Shown here in pieces: positions 43,495-55,008 of a stretch of DNA of 64,000 bases (its first letter is position 1; each line of letters starts with the position of its first letter). The notes beneath the pieces are model-generated. The model saw nothing but the letters and a program-made list of their open reading frames with translations, had not been told where the DNA came from and did not search any database. The DNA comes from Poa pratensis (taxonomy: Eukaryota; Streptophyta; Magnoliopsida; Poales; Poaceae): contig CAMZMU010000041.1 of the NCBI GenBank assembly GCA_947311845.1, positions 137,912,687-137,976,686 on the forward strand. The letters are read 5' to 3'. A program made the position numbers and the translations under genes.

Positions 43495-44613
43495 AGGTGT
43501 GGTGGTGGAGACAATGACTGGTGGGTCCCGCGAGGCAGGGAGGCGCCTGATTGGGCGAGCTTTGCACTGACATGTGGGGACGGTCGGCCTACCAGCTATT
43601 TGAGTTTTTTTCCCTTGCTTTTCCCGCCTCTGGTTGGTCGTCCGCTTTTTCTAAATTGTTATCCATTTTTCGGCACAATACTATCCATGAACAATGCAAC
43701 AAGTTTAGCGGGTGCTATGATCAAATTGTCGTAAGGCCAAAAGGTGGCATGGGTGACAGCTCGCAAGTAATATTTGTAACTATTTTTAGTTCCTCGTATT
43801 TGCTAAATATGTTCAATTGCGAAAGGACCCTGGTATTAAAAGAAACACCGAACAGTACAAAACATCTCAACAAAAATGAAATTACAACCAGATTCTTGAG
43901 ATGCCCTTTGTCTTCAACCTCCAAACCGTGTCGATGGCGCGCCGCCGCTACCGCTCCTCCAGAGTCGGCCTGACGTTGTTGGTTGCGGACGAGAAGTCGT
44001 CGAACGGGTCAAGAAGACCACATCCGTCCCAGAGCCGAAGAAGAAGATTGAACCGCCGATGAAGCTCCATGACGATCTGGAGACCGCCGCCGCCATAAGA
44101 AGTCCTCGAGAACCACACCGCTCTTATGAGCTTCTGGACGTCGCCGCCGAGATGGGGCTGAATCCGGGGATACATTATTGCAAAAAGCGCCGCCGCCACC
44201 AACAGAACGCCGCCCCAGCAAACATGGAGACTAAACCAGAAAACGGAGCCCTCCCGCCGACGAGGGCCGAGATCCACCGCGCCTCCATGGCTTGAAGGCC
44301 ACAGAGGCGGGACAGAACTGCGGCGGCCACGACGAGAGGCACCTATCATATCCGATCTGATCGCATGTCTCCTCCTAGACGAAGCGGTACGCCAACTATG
44401 TTCAATTTTCTAAATATGGGGTCAAACTGTTCTTTTTGATAAGGTCCCCGAAGCTTTGATGCCACACAAGAATAATTACAACAACAAATCCTTTGGCTTC
44501 ACACATTGTTGGCTCAAATTTATGATTTTCATAAGTGAAAATGACTTCGTTCACCAAAAAAACGTCAAGAGGCCATCCAGAGTGAAAGGACATTTCTATC
44601 CCTATATTGTTTT
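43495..44613. other. Pyruvate kinase upstream region and unassigned GC-rich segment
   Basis: The first 200-300 bp should hold the promoter and leader of the minus-strand pyruvate kinase; no TATA box is obvious. From about 43800 to 44350 the minus strand shows a GC-rich ORF-like stretch ending with an AT-rich tail (GTTGTAATTTCATTTTTGTT, TTTAATACCAGGG) reminiscent of the 3' end of a transposon or LINE, but no domain is recognised in it. Confidence 0.35.
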
Positions 44614-46024
44614 GATGTTTGTTGACAACACAATAAGTGGACTAATTGTGTGCTAAAAGATTTACAGGTACATCTTATATATTTATACACATGATGGTGG
44701 GAATTCTCCTCTACAAGCGTCAAGCGAGAAGTTGTAGTTTTCATATGTGTTATCTTATAGGAAAACCGTACTATCAAGAGGGGGATCCGTTGTGGAGGTT
44801 TGGGCGGAATCAATCTTGTTTACATATTTTGCACAAACCAAAGATGCACTCCAAAGCCATCCCATTCCTGAAATATGTTGTGTTTGGCGCACTTTCCAGG
44901 CTCCGGTAGTACCGGATAAAAAGGGCCGGTAGTACCGATCCTTCACGCTCGGTAGTACCGGGCCAGGTACCGAGCCAGGTACCGGTGAACGCCAAATGCT
45001 TCTGTCATTGGGGTAATTCCTAAGCGGTAGTACCGGAACTATTTCCGTAGTACCGATTCTATGCCCTCCGGTAGTACCGGTCAGCACACTTCGGTAGTAC
45101 CGGGCGCTCACGTCGCCTGGTCAAAATGTCTGTTGACTGCTGCTTCCTGCTATTCGGTAGTACCGGTCCCTTTGGTCCGGTAGTACCGCACGTATGCAGA
45201 AAACTGGCCAATGGCCACATTTTGGGTGGAGCTATATATACTTGTCTTCTTCTCCAAAGAAGCTAAGCTTTGTAAAATACTCTCTCCACCATTGTTGAAA
45301 AGCTTCAACCTTCTAGATCTCCCACTCCATCGGTCCAAACACCTTCATACTTTGAGGAGTGACGAGGAGGTCTAGATCTACACTTCCACCAAAGCAATTT
45401 CGATTCCCCCCACTAATCCCTAGCGGATCTTGTTACCTCTTGGGTTCGTTGAACCCTAGACGGAAGTTGTGTTCTTCGTGGCTTTGGCAGCCACGGGGAA
45501 AAGCCAAGAGCCTCCAATTGAGTTGTGGATGTGTGCCTTGGCCTTGTGATTCTTGTGGCTTTGGGAGCGCGGGAATTTGGTGAGAGCCTCAATTCGGTTG
45601 TGGAGTGTGCCTCATCCTTGTAAAGGTTTGTTGCCGACCTCGAGGGCATCATATATGGCTCGTGGAACTCCTCATTGGAGGATAACACGAGGGAGATACG
45701 ATGTGCCATATCAAGGCTATTCGGGGCTCACTTGTGACCTCGCACCGCTCCAACGAAGACGTAGCTTCCTTTGGGAAGTGAACTTCGGTAAACATCTCCG
45801 CGTCACCGTGTGGTTATCTCTTTACCTTCCTTTACTTGTATTGCTAGCTTATCTTGTTTAGAATATCTTGCTAGCTTGTCATTTGCTCATCATATAGGAT
45901 TGTTCACCTAGTTGCATATCTAGAGAACTTATATTTGAGCAAAGCCTCAATTTGATTAAAAGAAAAAGAAATTTGTAGTTCCTATTCACCCCCCCCCCTC
46001 TAGTCAACCTACTCGATCCTTTCA
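44614..46024 (+). repeat. 5' LTR of the Sirevirus-like element
   Basis: Starts around TGATGTTTGTTGACAACAC (44614, approximate) and ends CGATCCTTTCA at 46024, 2 nt before the primer-binding site. Nine near-palindromes occupy 44903-45187, followed by a TATA box (GAGCTATATATACTTG, near 45236) and the R/U5 part with an AC/CT-rich leader. Confidence 0.7.
44903..45187 (+). repeat. Cluster of nine GGTAGTACC near-palindromes upstream of the TATA box
   Basis: Copies of CGGTAGTACCG or single-base variants start near 44904, 44927, 44950, 45025, 45046, 45069, 45092, 45155 and 45178. Each is GGTA, one centre base, TACC; the centre is always G on the plus strand. Spacing is irregular. Conserved palindromic motifs in LTRs are a described Sirevirus trait. 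Confidence 0.9.
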
Positions 46025-46026
46025 AT

Positions 46027-46038
46027 TGGTATCAGAGC
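46027..46038 (+). other. Initiator tRNA-Met primer-binding site
   Basis: TGGTATCAGAGC, 2 nt behind the LTR end, the standard Copia primer-binding site; it fixes the plus orientation. Confidence 0.92.
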
Positions 46039-46068
46039 AAGGTCTCTTTTAACAGCCTAAAGAGGAGG

Positions 46069-48205
46069 ATGACTACCGAGGAGGAAGTAAAACTTGCTAA
46101 AAAACAACAAGATAAAATTGATCAAGAAAACTTGAGAAAGAACTAAGTGAAGCGGGGATAACCCTACCCGATGATAATGCCCCGATCACCATGAAAGCCA
46201 TGATTGAACTCTTTGGGTTCATGAGAGGCAAAATGGTGGACGATGTGTATACTCGGGTCACTAATAATCAAAATGCCTCTTCATCAACCAATGCCTCTAT
46301 TGGTGAGTCCTTGGCTGATAAAGAGAAAGCTAAAAGTATGAAAAGCCCCTCTTAACTTTGCTCCACCTAGTTCATATCTCACTCAAGTTCACCCACCCAA
46401 CCTCATATAAACAACCAAGTAGACCTCCTCCTAAGCTTGATAATACTCGTTATTTTTCTTGGAAGAAATCTATGGAGTCTTATTTTCGCAGCTGTTCAGT
46501 GCATCTTTGGAGGGTGGTTGTACACGGTTACAATCGGTTGATCCCAACAACTTGACAAAGCAAGAAGAGATTGATGAGCAACTTGATGCAAACGCCAAAT
46601 ACATTCTCGAGAGTGCCATGTCCGCCAATGATGAAGATCATGTGCGGAATCTCAAAACCACCAAGGAGGCTTGGGTTTACCTTGAATCTGTATATGAAGG
46701 AAATGAAGGCATTCAACGATCCAACATAGCTGTCCTTCAACATCAAGTTGACAATTTCATAATGCTAGAAGATGAGACTCCTAATGATCTCTTCCGAAGA
46801 CTCACTAAGCTTGTTGTGACCATGAGGGAGAATGGAAAGAAGGATATGGATGATGAATGGGTCAAGTCCAAGTTCCTCAAGACCATGGTTCCATACAATG
46901 AAAATATGGTGATGAATCTTCATGCTAGAGCTGACTACACAACAATGTCTTCCAATGACCTCTTGGCACAATTCATCACCTATGATACCTTGAAGGCCAC
47001 TTCCAAGTCTTCCATCAACCAAACTCGTGGCACTAAGAACCTTGCTTTGAAGGCTCATGTGGGAGAACATCCAAGATATGAAGAAAGCACAAGTGTTTAT
47101 CATGAAGAAGATTTGGAGGTGAACTCAATGTGTGTCTTGCTCTTGCCGCCACCAAGTTTTGGAACAAAAAGAATCTCAAGAGCAACACCTCCCCACCAGT
47201 GAAAAGAATGTGCTTTAATTGTGGAAAGGACAATCACCTTGTGAAGGATTGCCCTATGAGAGAAGAGAAGCTTATGGAGGCCAACTCATCTTAAAGAAGA
47301 ACAAGTACCCCCAAGCCCAAGGCCTTCATCAAGAGAGCTCCTCAAAAGGCTCTTGTCATCGCAACACATGAGGAGTATGAGTCCGGAGGCGAGGAGGAGG
47401 ATGATGATACAAGTGAGGAAGTGGGGATGGCAGCTCTTGCAATGGGCAACCTCCTCCTTCATTGGCACCCCTCTTCTCCGCTCCAAATGACAACAAGATC
47501 TCTAAGCCCATGTGCCTCATGGCCAAGGAAACCAAGGTGAATTCCCCACCTAAAATTGATATCTCCTGTAAACCATTCTCTTGGATTGTGTTGAGGATGC
47601 AGGGAAAAATGAAGAGAAAGAGGATGCAATTGCCCTCTTTGTAAACAAGCTCCAAGGTCCAACCAAGAAAATGGTTGAGGCCCTCATGTACAAATATGGA
47701 GAAGCCAAACACCTCCTTGACAAGGAGAACAGGATTTATGAGCTTGAGGGCATGCGCGTGATCATGCCGACAAAATTGGAGAGCTAGAAGATCAACTTGT
47801 GGAGGAACAAGAGTACCGTGAGCAACTTGAGGAGACCCATGCCAAGGATTTATCCAAGGCACAAGAAACCAGTGAAACATCTATTCAAGTTGCATGTGAC
47901 TTAAAAATTAAAAATGGTGAGCTTGTAGAGAGTCATAACAAACTCTTTGAGAATTTCGAGCAGCTTAGGGAAACTCACAAGGTGACCTCAAGTGAGCTCA
48001 CAAGGCTCAAAGAGCCACATGCTAAACTACAAGCTCAATTCATATATGCTAGCTTCACCACTTCTCATAATGATAAAGATGCAAATGCTTGCGCTACTAA
48101 CCCATTATGTCTTAAAGCATCTCTCATGGAGGAGAACACTAGGTTAAAGGCCCAACTTGAGAAGGGCCTAGCCACTTGCATCAAGGGGAGAAGAACCTCA
48201 ATGAT
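46069..48205 (+). pseudogene. gag: gag of the Sirevirus-like element (first part), frameshifted
   Basis: Probable start ATG 46069 (MTTEEEVKLAKKQQ). A frameshift near 46125-46140 precedes EAGITLPDDNAPITMKAMIE. The UBN2-type gag domain follows (FSWKKSMESYFRS, SAMSANDEDHVRNLKTTKEA, MLEDETPNDLFRRLTKLV; about 46440-47000), then an inactive stretch, the zinc knuckle MCFNCGKDNHLVKDCP (47208-47255), an acidic linker, and a coiled coil (LEDQLVEEQEYREQLEETH to MEENTRLKAQLEKG, 47770-48170). At least four frameshifts, the last in a G run near 48186. The nested element is inserted after NLND; gag resumes at 58768. Confidence 0.82.
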
Positions 48206-51200
48206 TGTGGCGCCCTGACCCGACTGTTATACAGTGATGCTGCGTGTCACCGGTTTAAGCGATACAAGCGGAGGTTACGGGTTTACCAATCCCCGGCCAA
48301 AACCTTTGGCAGGCGTTGCTGGGTACACCTCACTCCAGACAACGCAACACCCCGATTGATGCCTTAACACGGGCGCAACCCTCAAGGCATAATAGTAAGA
48401 TCAAGACTTGTGGAACAACTGGCACATCACAGACTCTACGACACAAAAATCATATAGTTCAACTCTTATACAGAGAAAGATAGCAAATGACAAACAGAGG
48501 TCACAGACCCAACATTACAACATGCGGAAGCGAAGGGCATTGTTCTAAACAACAAGATCCAAATATATGGCCTAAGAGGCCTACAAATAAACATCGCAGC
48601 GCCAGCTATTCCGAGATGTCCCAAGCTGCCACCTGGGAACCCCAGACTACTCGTCGACGTCCACAAAGAACCCACCTTCGAGGTCGGTGAAGTCCTCCTC
48701 TGAAACAAAAGCAAAGACGTTGAGTTCGACGAACTCGCAAGATTAGGAGCTAATATATGCTCGATGATTCGCTGTCAAGGTTTTATGGCTCTTTTGCATA
48801 AAGCTGATTTTATTTATGAAAAACATAACTCAAAGGCATCGACTATTAGAACATTTTCAAAGAGGGGTAAGAAGTAACTCTTTTCTCTTGAGATCACTTT
48901 CTCAACAACAACCACCATCACATCATTGTACCTGTTCATCATAGGCACCTCCCCGAATCACCCTCGAGGAAGTCAACCTTACATTCGTGGAATTGGTACC
49001 TCTAGTACCTAGTTTTTAATCATTCCGTTAAAGTTATTCTATGATCATCGTCCATTCCCAAGTCGTCCGTAACCGTGGACACGGCTATTCGAAAAGATTT
49101 AACCCTGCAGGGGTGTACAAATGTTTGCCACGCGTACCGCCCGGCCCATTACCTGCGCATTAGCTCTCTTCCTTGGAAAGCCGGCTGGGTGGGAACGGTG
49201 TCTACTTCTCCCTCGTTAAGGACTTTCCAGGATCATCAGTGGCGGTAGGACTGCCAGGATCACCACACCCCGCCCCACGGCCACTTATTTTCCTAACACC
49301 ACCATCCTCATCTCCGTTCAACACCATCACGCACGCGCAAATGGAAAGCCAAACTAGAGGACCCTGGCTAGCCCCGCTCGAGTTATTTAGTCTATGAGGG
49401 TTCCTGCAATTGCATAGGCCTCACGCATGGTTGCACGCTCAGTCTTGGTTCAGGAGGTACAGAACTCGCACCTAGGCGGCAAGAACGAGACAACCCACCA
49501 CATTCCATGTGGCCTCTCATCCCCACCTTCTTAGCATTTTATTATCCACCTCCACAATTCTCCACCATCACATCACTGTCACAAGTTAACACCTGTTTCC
49601 AGCATTCACCATCCCTAGTACAACTAGGCATTTCACTAAGCATGGCTAAGCACTTGCATAGCATAGTAAGTATTCCATGGCCAACAATACAAACCTATGG
49701 TAGTAGGAAGGTAAAACAGGTATTGGCAACAGGATTCTAATGCAACTAGTAGGATACTCTAATCCAGGCAAAAGACATTTAGAACCGCATGCAATATTAT
49801 AATGGAGAAAATAATTGCGAAAATAGGATAAGATATGCTCAGAGGGGGGATTACGCTTGCCTGGATCAACGTGCTGGTAGTACGGATCCGCGGGGTATTG
49901 TGGAGTAACCCCGACTGCTTGATCTAACGAAAGACAAACATCGGGAGAGAACAATCAATCACCACACATATGCTCAACAAATGCAATGCGCAAACATATG
50001 ATGACATGACATTTTAAATCCCCGGGAGGGGGATGATGCAACTATTCCGATTAAACGGAGTTCGGGTGCTTAGGGGGCGCAACCCGGATATCCGTGAAAT
50101 TAGGTCATGGACGAACTTTATTTGTTGATTAAGGAAGATGGAACCCTATGTTGCACTTGGATATAAGATGTTATGATCAGATGATGCAATGCAGGGTATC
50201 GGTGATTTAATATACAGGATAACCATTTAAAAGGTTTGTTCACGAATTTCCGGACATTTGGTATGTTACACGCAATTTTCTGAAGCACGGATAATAAGTT
50301 GGTACATTTATAATTTACTATTTTAAATATGTGCTTTTAAATTATTTTATTTCCTCTTTTAAATGTTTTCCTTTAACAAGTTATTTTGAACACAGCTCAA
50401 ATATTTGCCAAATTAGAAAGACAAGTATTTGAAACAGTAGTAAATTTTCTTGTACTGAACAAAATCGGAATTTCCGGTTTAAATCTAACTCGGATTCTCC
50501 GATACAAAACAGACTCCAAAATTTGGCTAAGGAGTGAAGTTTTGGGGTACTGGACAAATTCGGATAATCCGAATTTGAACCAACCCGGAATATCCGGTCA
50601 ACACCATCGCCTCAAAATTTTGCTAAGGACCGAAACGAGTGTGTACTGAAGAAAAACGGAATATCCGATGGTTTGGGCGTCGGATTATCCGAGCTGAAGA
50701 ACAGCACGGTGGCGCACGGCTGCCGGCGGTGAGCTCAACAAACTCGAGCTACGGTTCGCGAGAGAAGAGAAGGAGGGCACGGGGACGACGGCATGCTCAC
50801 CCTGAGCTCGTTTGCGGGGACGGCGGGGTCGGGGACGGGCCACGGCGGCGGGAATCGCACGGCGCGGCGGCGGCCGTGGTCGATGGGAACGGGGACGGCG
50901 ACGGCGAACGTGGACTCCCCGGATCGATTCCTCCGGCAGAGGAGTAGAGGATGGCACGGCGGAGCGATTCATGGCCTTCACGCGGCTTAGGGCTGCCTCA
51001 GTCGACGGCGAGGCGGCGGCGGAGCTGCGGCCCGGGCACGGGTGCGTCTCCGCAGAGAGACGGGGGAAGAGGAAAATGGAGGGGAAAACGGGGGAGAGGC
51101 AGTGGGAGCAGTTGGGGCTCGTCGTGCTCCTGCTCTCCTTGCAGGTAGAGGCAAAGGGGAGGGGGCCCCCGGCGCGTGCAACGCGAGCGCGACACGGCGA

Positions 51201-51960
51201 TGGCATGGCGCCAGTGTCCAAGGAGAGAGACGACGATTTTGCAAATTGGTCCCTGCAGATTTAATTCCTTCACGGATTGGTCCTTCTTCAGTTTCTTTTT
51301 AAAACCCTTTAGAACCAGCAGCACTTTAGGTAATTAATTGGGGCACAAAAACATTTTAGAAAAATGTGCAAAAATTTGTGTAGCCTCTTCGTACTAGATA
51401 GAAGCTCCACAAAAATTGGCGATTAAAAATAAAAAGTTTTGAACACCAATTGTTCATAGGGTTCGAAAAGGTCATTTTTAATAATTTCCAAAATATTTTT
51501 ATTTGGAGTATTTGAGCATTTCCAAAAATAGTGAAATTATTCATGGAGGCTCTCACACTACTATTGAAGCTCCCCATAAATTTAGTTTGAATTTTTTGAA
51601 AGGTTTAGCTTGGTTTCAAATAGGATTTGAATTGAACCAATTTTGAATTCCCAATTTTATTTCTTTGCTTGGCAAGAATTTGCCTTTGACCAATATTTGT
51701 AAAATGCATTCTTGGAACTTCCTGGACAATTATAATTTGTCAAAGTATTTTATTTTGCAACTTTGAAGGTTGTCAATGCTTTGTAAAATTGTTTGGGCAA
51801 GTCTGGCAATCGAGTTTTTCCAATGTTGCCCAAAACAAATAGTGTGTTGTTTAGCAATTTTAGAATGGATGCAAATTATGCATGCATGCCATGATGCAAA
51901 TGAGGACACAAAAGTGAAAATTTATTCGGGTTTTTAGGTTTTCAGCTTTGGGCTGTTACA
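48206..51960 (-). repeat. 3' LTR of the LARD-like element
   Basis: On the minus strand TGTAACAGCCCAAAGC to GGGCGCCACA. It holds a GC-rich block (50700-51200) with spurious open frames and, next to it, six CGGA/TCCG near-palindromes (50466-50691). Confidence 0.92.
50466..50691. repeat. Cluster of six CGGA-N3/4-TCCG near-palindromes in the LTR
   Basis: Copies at 50466 (CGGAATTTCCGG), 50491 (CGGATTCTCCG), 50561 (CGGATAATCCG), 50586 (CGGAATATCCGG), 50657 (CGGAATATCCG) and 50681 (CGGATTATCCG). The partner LTR has the same series at 57267-57492, with one copy changed to CAGAATATCCG. Confidence 0.92.
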
Positions 51961-54900
51961 ACTCTACCCTCCTTACAGGAATCTCGTCCCGAGATTCTAA
52001 GAGTAGGAAAGAGGGAAAGGGTTACGAGGTACTACACGACTTTCTTGCTTCAAGTGGCTTCTTTCTGGAAGAGGTTGATCGAGGGCGTCACGAAGATCTT
52101 CATCGGCTTCGCTCCGGGGTCACTATCAACGTACACCATCGAAAAGAAGGAAACATCACCAGAAGGATGGATCTTGGTGAATCTAGAACGATCAGGTACC
52201 TCCTCGTAGAATTTAGGATGGGACTTCAAGCATCCCGTGATTTGACAGTTAGGAGACACGAGCATTTGACGGGAGGTTGGTAAGAAGTTTCCGGTTGATA
52301 GGCAACTGTCTCTCCAAGATTCAGAATATGAACTTTGCACAAGGCCTTAAATTTCTGAGGGAGAGTGTTGAAACAAGATTCCAACAGTTGAAGAGTTAAC
52401 TTGTACTAGTCGGCTTGAGTAGCACTTTCCTCACGGAGGAGCATTTCATATCACTGGAGAAGGATCGGAAAGCTAGATCGAGAGAACTTCAGAAACTCCA
52501 CAACGTTAGTATCGGGGACACTTCGTGATTTTCCAGACATCGGGACAAACTTCTTGAGAATCACCAACTATTGCTTCTGATTAAGGTTCAGATCTGGTCA
52601 GGGGTAGAGATACTTCAGACTCAGCACCGGTAGGAATAGGAGGCTTTGCAATGCATACCAACGGATTACAATTGCTAGGACCCCAAGAGTTGGACTACAA
52701 GGTCTAACTCCAAAGGATGAACGAGATTGAGGAACTCAAGTATTAGCAACTCGTCAGGAGACATCTGCCCGAACTGGATACCTTGCAGCGAGACATGATT
52801 GAGTTCTTGATGGGAAACACCAGTAGAAGACCAAGAAGTTCTCAGACTTCCTCACTTTCTGGGACAATTCAATCAGTGGCTTGGATGCATAGGTGAAATT
52901 CCGAAGGAATGGAGGTAACAACATACCATTCCGAGAATATTCTACACATGCACGATCGAGTTGAAATGATTCGGAGGGAACCAGACAATTCACTCAGATC
53001 CACGGCGACATCTTTCAGTAATTGCACGTGAACCAAGGAAAGTCGCTTCTAACTTCCAGAGCACATACCTTGGGAAGACACAAAGTTAGTTCCAACAATT
53101 TTCCAATGCTAACGCCCAGTATCCAATATAAATTTCCTCAAACAAGGAGAAGATAAGAAGGTAGTTGATGGGCTCAACAACAAACTTATCCAGGTACTCC
53201 AAGACGGTCGACTCATATGTTGCATGGACGGGCATAAGTATTGGTCCGACTAACATCTTTCTAATCTGAGTTTAACCTACTGAATGTGTTAGCCTGAGTT
53301 TGATTTGACGATAGCCCAAATCAAATCAAAAATTTGTAGGATAGCATATCCACAAAGGAGATACCACCTAGCTTCAACACTGACAGACTAGACATCCCTT
53401 TTTAAAAGGAACTATGTCGGGATAGAGCTCTTGTCTTTCAACTCTCCAAGTTGTTTAAGCTCGACCGAATAATTCAGGACATCCAGCACGATTTTCTTGG
53501 AGAAGGAGTTGTTCAGAGAACCAGCTTACTCATAAGCTCAACTCTTCTCGGAGAAAAGAGTTGTCCGTGATGTTGAGCTTGGACAGGCGACAACCTGGCG
53601 ATACTTCTGGAAAGACCTACAGGATATCACGATCCCCATATAGGATATCATGACGTAACGGTGGATCTTGAGTTCGAGAGAGGATCATGCCTTTCAAGGC
53701 ACAACGAGGTGGTCTTGGGAGCTTCCGCACGAACCTAGCTCTTTGACCGAGGGAGTGCATCGAAGCCAACGGACTTGGTAGCACTGTCTAACTCAACTGA
53801 TTGATCGATCAACCAATCATGCTAAGGAGGACGAGGAATGTCCGTGGATTTCAGCGCAGTAAGAACTGCTGAGACTATCCGATAGCCACACCATTGCTCA
53901 CATCTTATCATTCCGGAGTAACAAGTCACTCGGAGAACGAAGAGTAAGAAATTGTGAAAGCATCACTTCATCAAGAGGATCATGATACCTAGCACGATAC
54001 TCTGATATAAAAGAGTGTGACACTCTAAGGTGGAGCAGAACAAAAACTAGACAAAGCCTTTACTCCGCAGATTTCATTACTTTGACTAGATCCGAGAAGT
54101 GGACAATATACGGGAGTTTGTTTCTCCTAACAAGATGAAGTGGAAAGTCTTGACGGATCAGGAGAGGGACTTGCATCGGAACATACCAACGCACGATACC
54201 ACTTTACGGTCAACTGACAGACGAAAGGTTGGAAGCGGATCAGAGTGAGAAACTTACTCAGGAGGAATCCTAAGATGACGAAGATGCACCGGGTATTACT
54301 CAATTGTGATAACCATGCCCGAAAAGGAGAGATGCAGCGGAATCACGAACATAGTTGGGAGACTCGTTAGGAGAATCCTGGCTGTAACCCTGATGGTTCC
54401 AAGACAGAACCTAAAATAAGGCTAAGGAAGAGATGGAGTTTACATAGTCAGCTGAGGGTGGTAATTTAAAATTCTACCATTTACCACACAGAAGACGGAG
54501 AAGACTTGGGTTGAAGATCAGCATCATGTGCTACTAGCGAGAGTTAAGAAATCACAACTTAACACACTCTAGTTGGCACAATCCGGGACCTTATGTTCAA
54601 GTCCTTGGGTTAGAACCCAAAAGAAAGGATTAAGAGATTAAACTTGATAGGAATACAAGGGTCCGTAAACAACTGAGTTGATAGGAATTTTCGTCGTACT
54701 CCAGATGGTTTCTCGGCGCATGAAGCTTCGGATTGTAGCGCGGCGGGAGCAACGTGACACATAACCCTAAAGATAGAAGCCCACCCACGTGATACTCCTA
54801 GTTTTGAAGTAACAGACGAGAAGTAAAACCTTTAAGTCAAATCGAGGTAAGATTGCTCCGAGATTAGAGGGTAACCAGATAAGGAGTAAAAAGAATCCTA

Positions 54901-55008
54901 AGATGGTTTTCACAACTCATTTTAAGGTTAAAAATATTTTCACAACACTAGACTCAACGTCGACCAGTAGAAGGGTTTCCTACAGGCAGTACTGCTCTGA
55001 TACCAACT
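51961..55008 (-). other. Internal region of the LARD-like element, no coding capacity
   Basis: No open frame above about 110 codons and no gag or pol motif on either strand. Next to the left LTR the minus strand reads AAGGAGGGTAGAGT, the polypurine tract, preceded by CTCGGGACGAG. Next to the right LTR is the primer-binding site. The interior is neither simple repeat nor obviously decayed pol. Confidence 0.7.
54994..55005 (-). other. Initiator tRNA-Met primer-binding site
   Basis: Minus strand TGGTATCAGAGC, 3 nt from the right LTR (55009). It marks the right LTR as the 5' LTR. Confidence 0.92.

Noticed and set aside
43948..44349. 133-codon minus-strand ORF between pyruvate kinase and the Sirevirus
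   Set aside because: GC-rich, open in several frames and without a domain; kept only as an unassigned segment.
44903..45187. Palindrome series as CRISPR-like array
   Set aside because: Repeats are only about 11 bp, spacing is irregular and the context is a plant LTR.
50685..51221. 178-codon minus-strand ORF in the GC-rich part of the LARD-like LTR, repeated at 57486-58022
   Set aside because: Pro/Arg/Ser-rich sequence as expected from high-GC DNA with several overlapping open frames on both strands; no domain.
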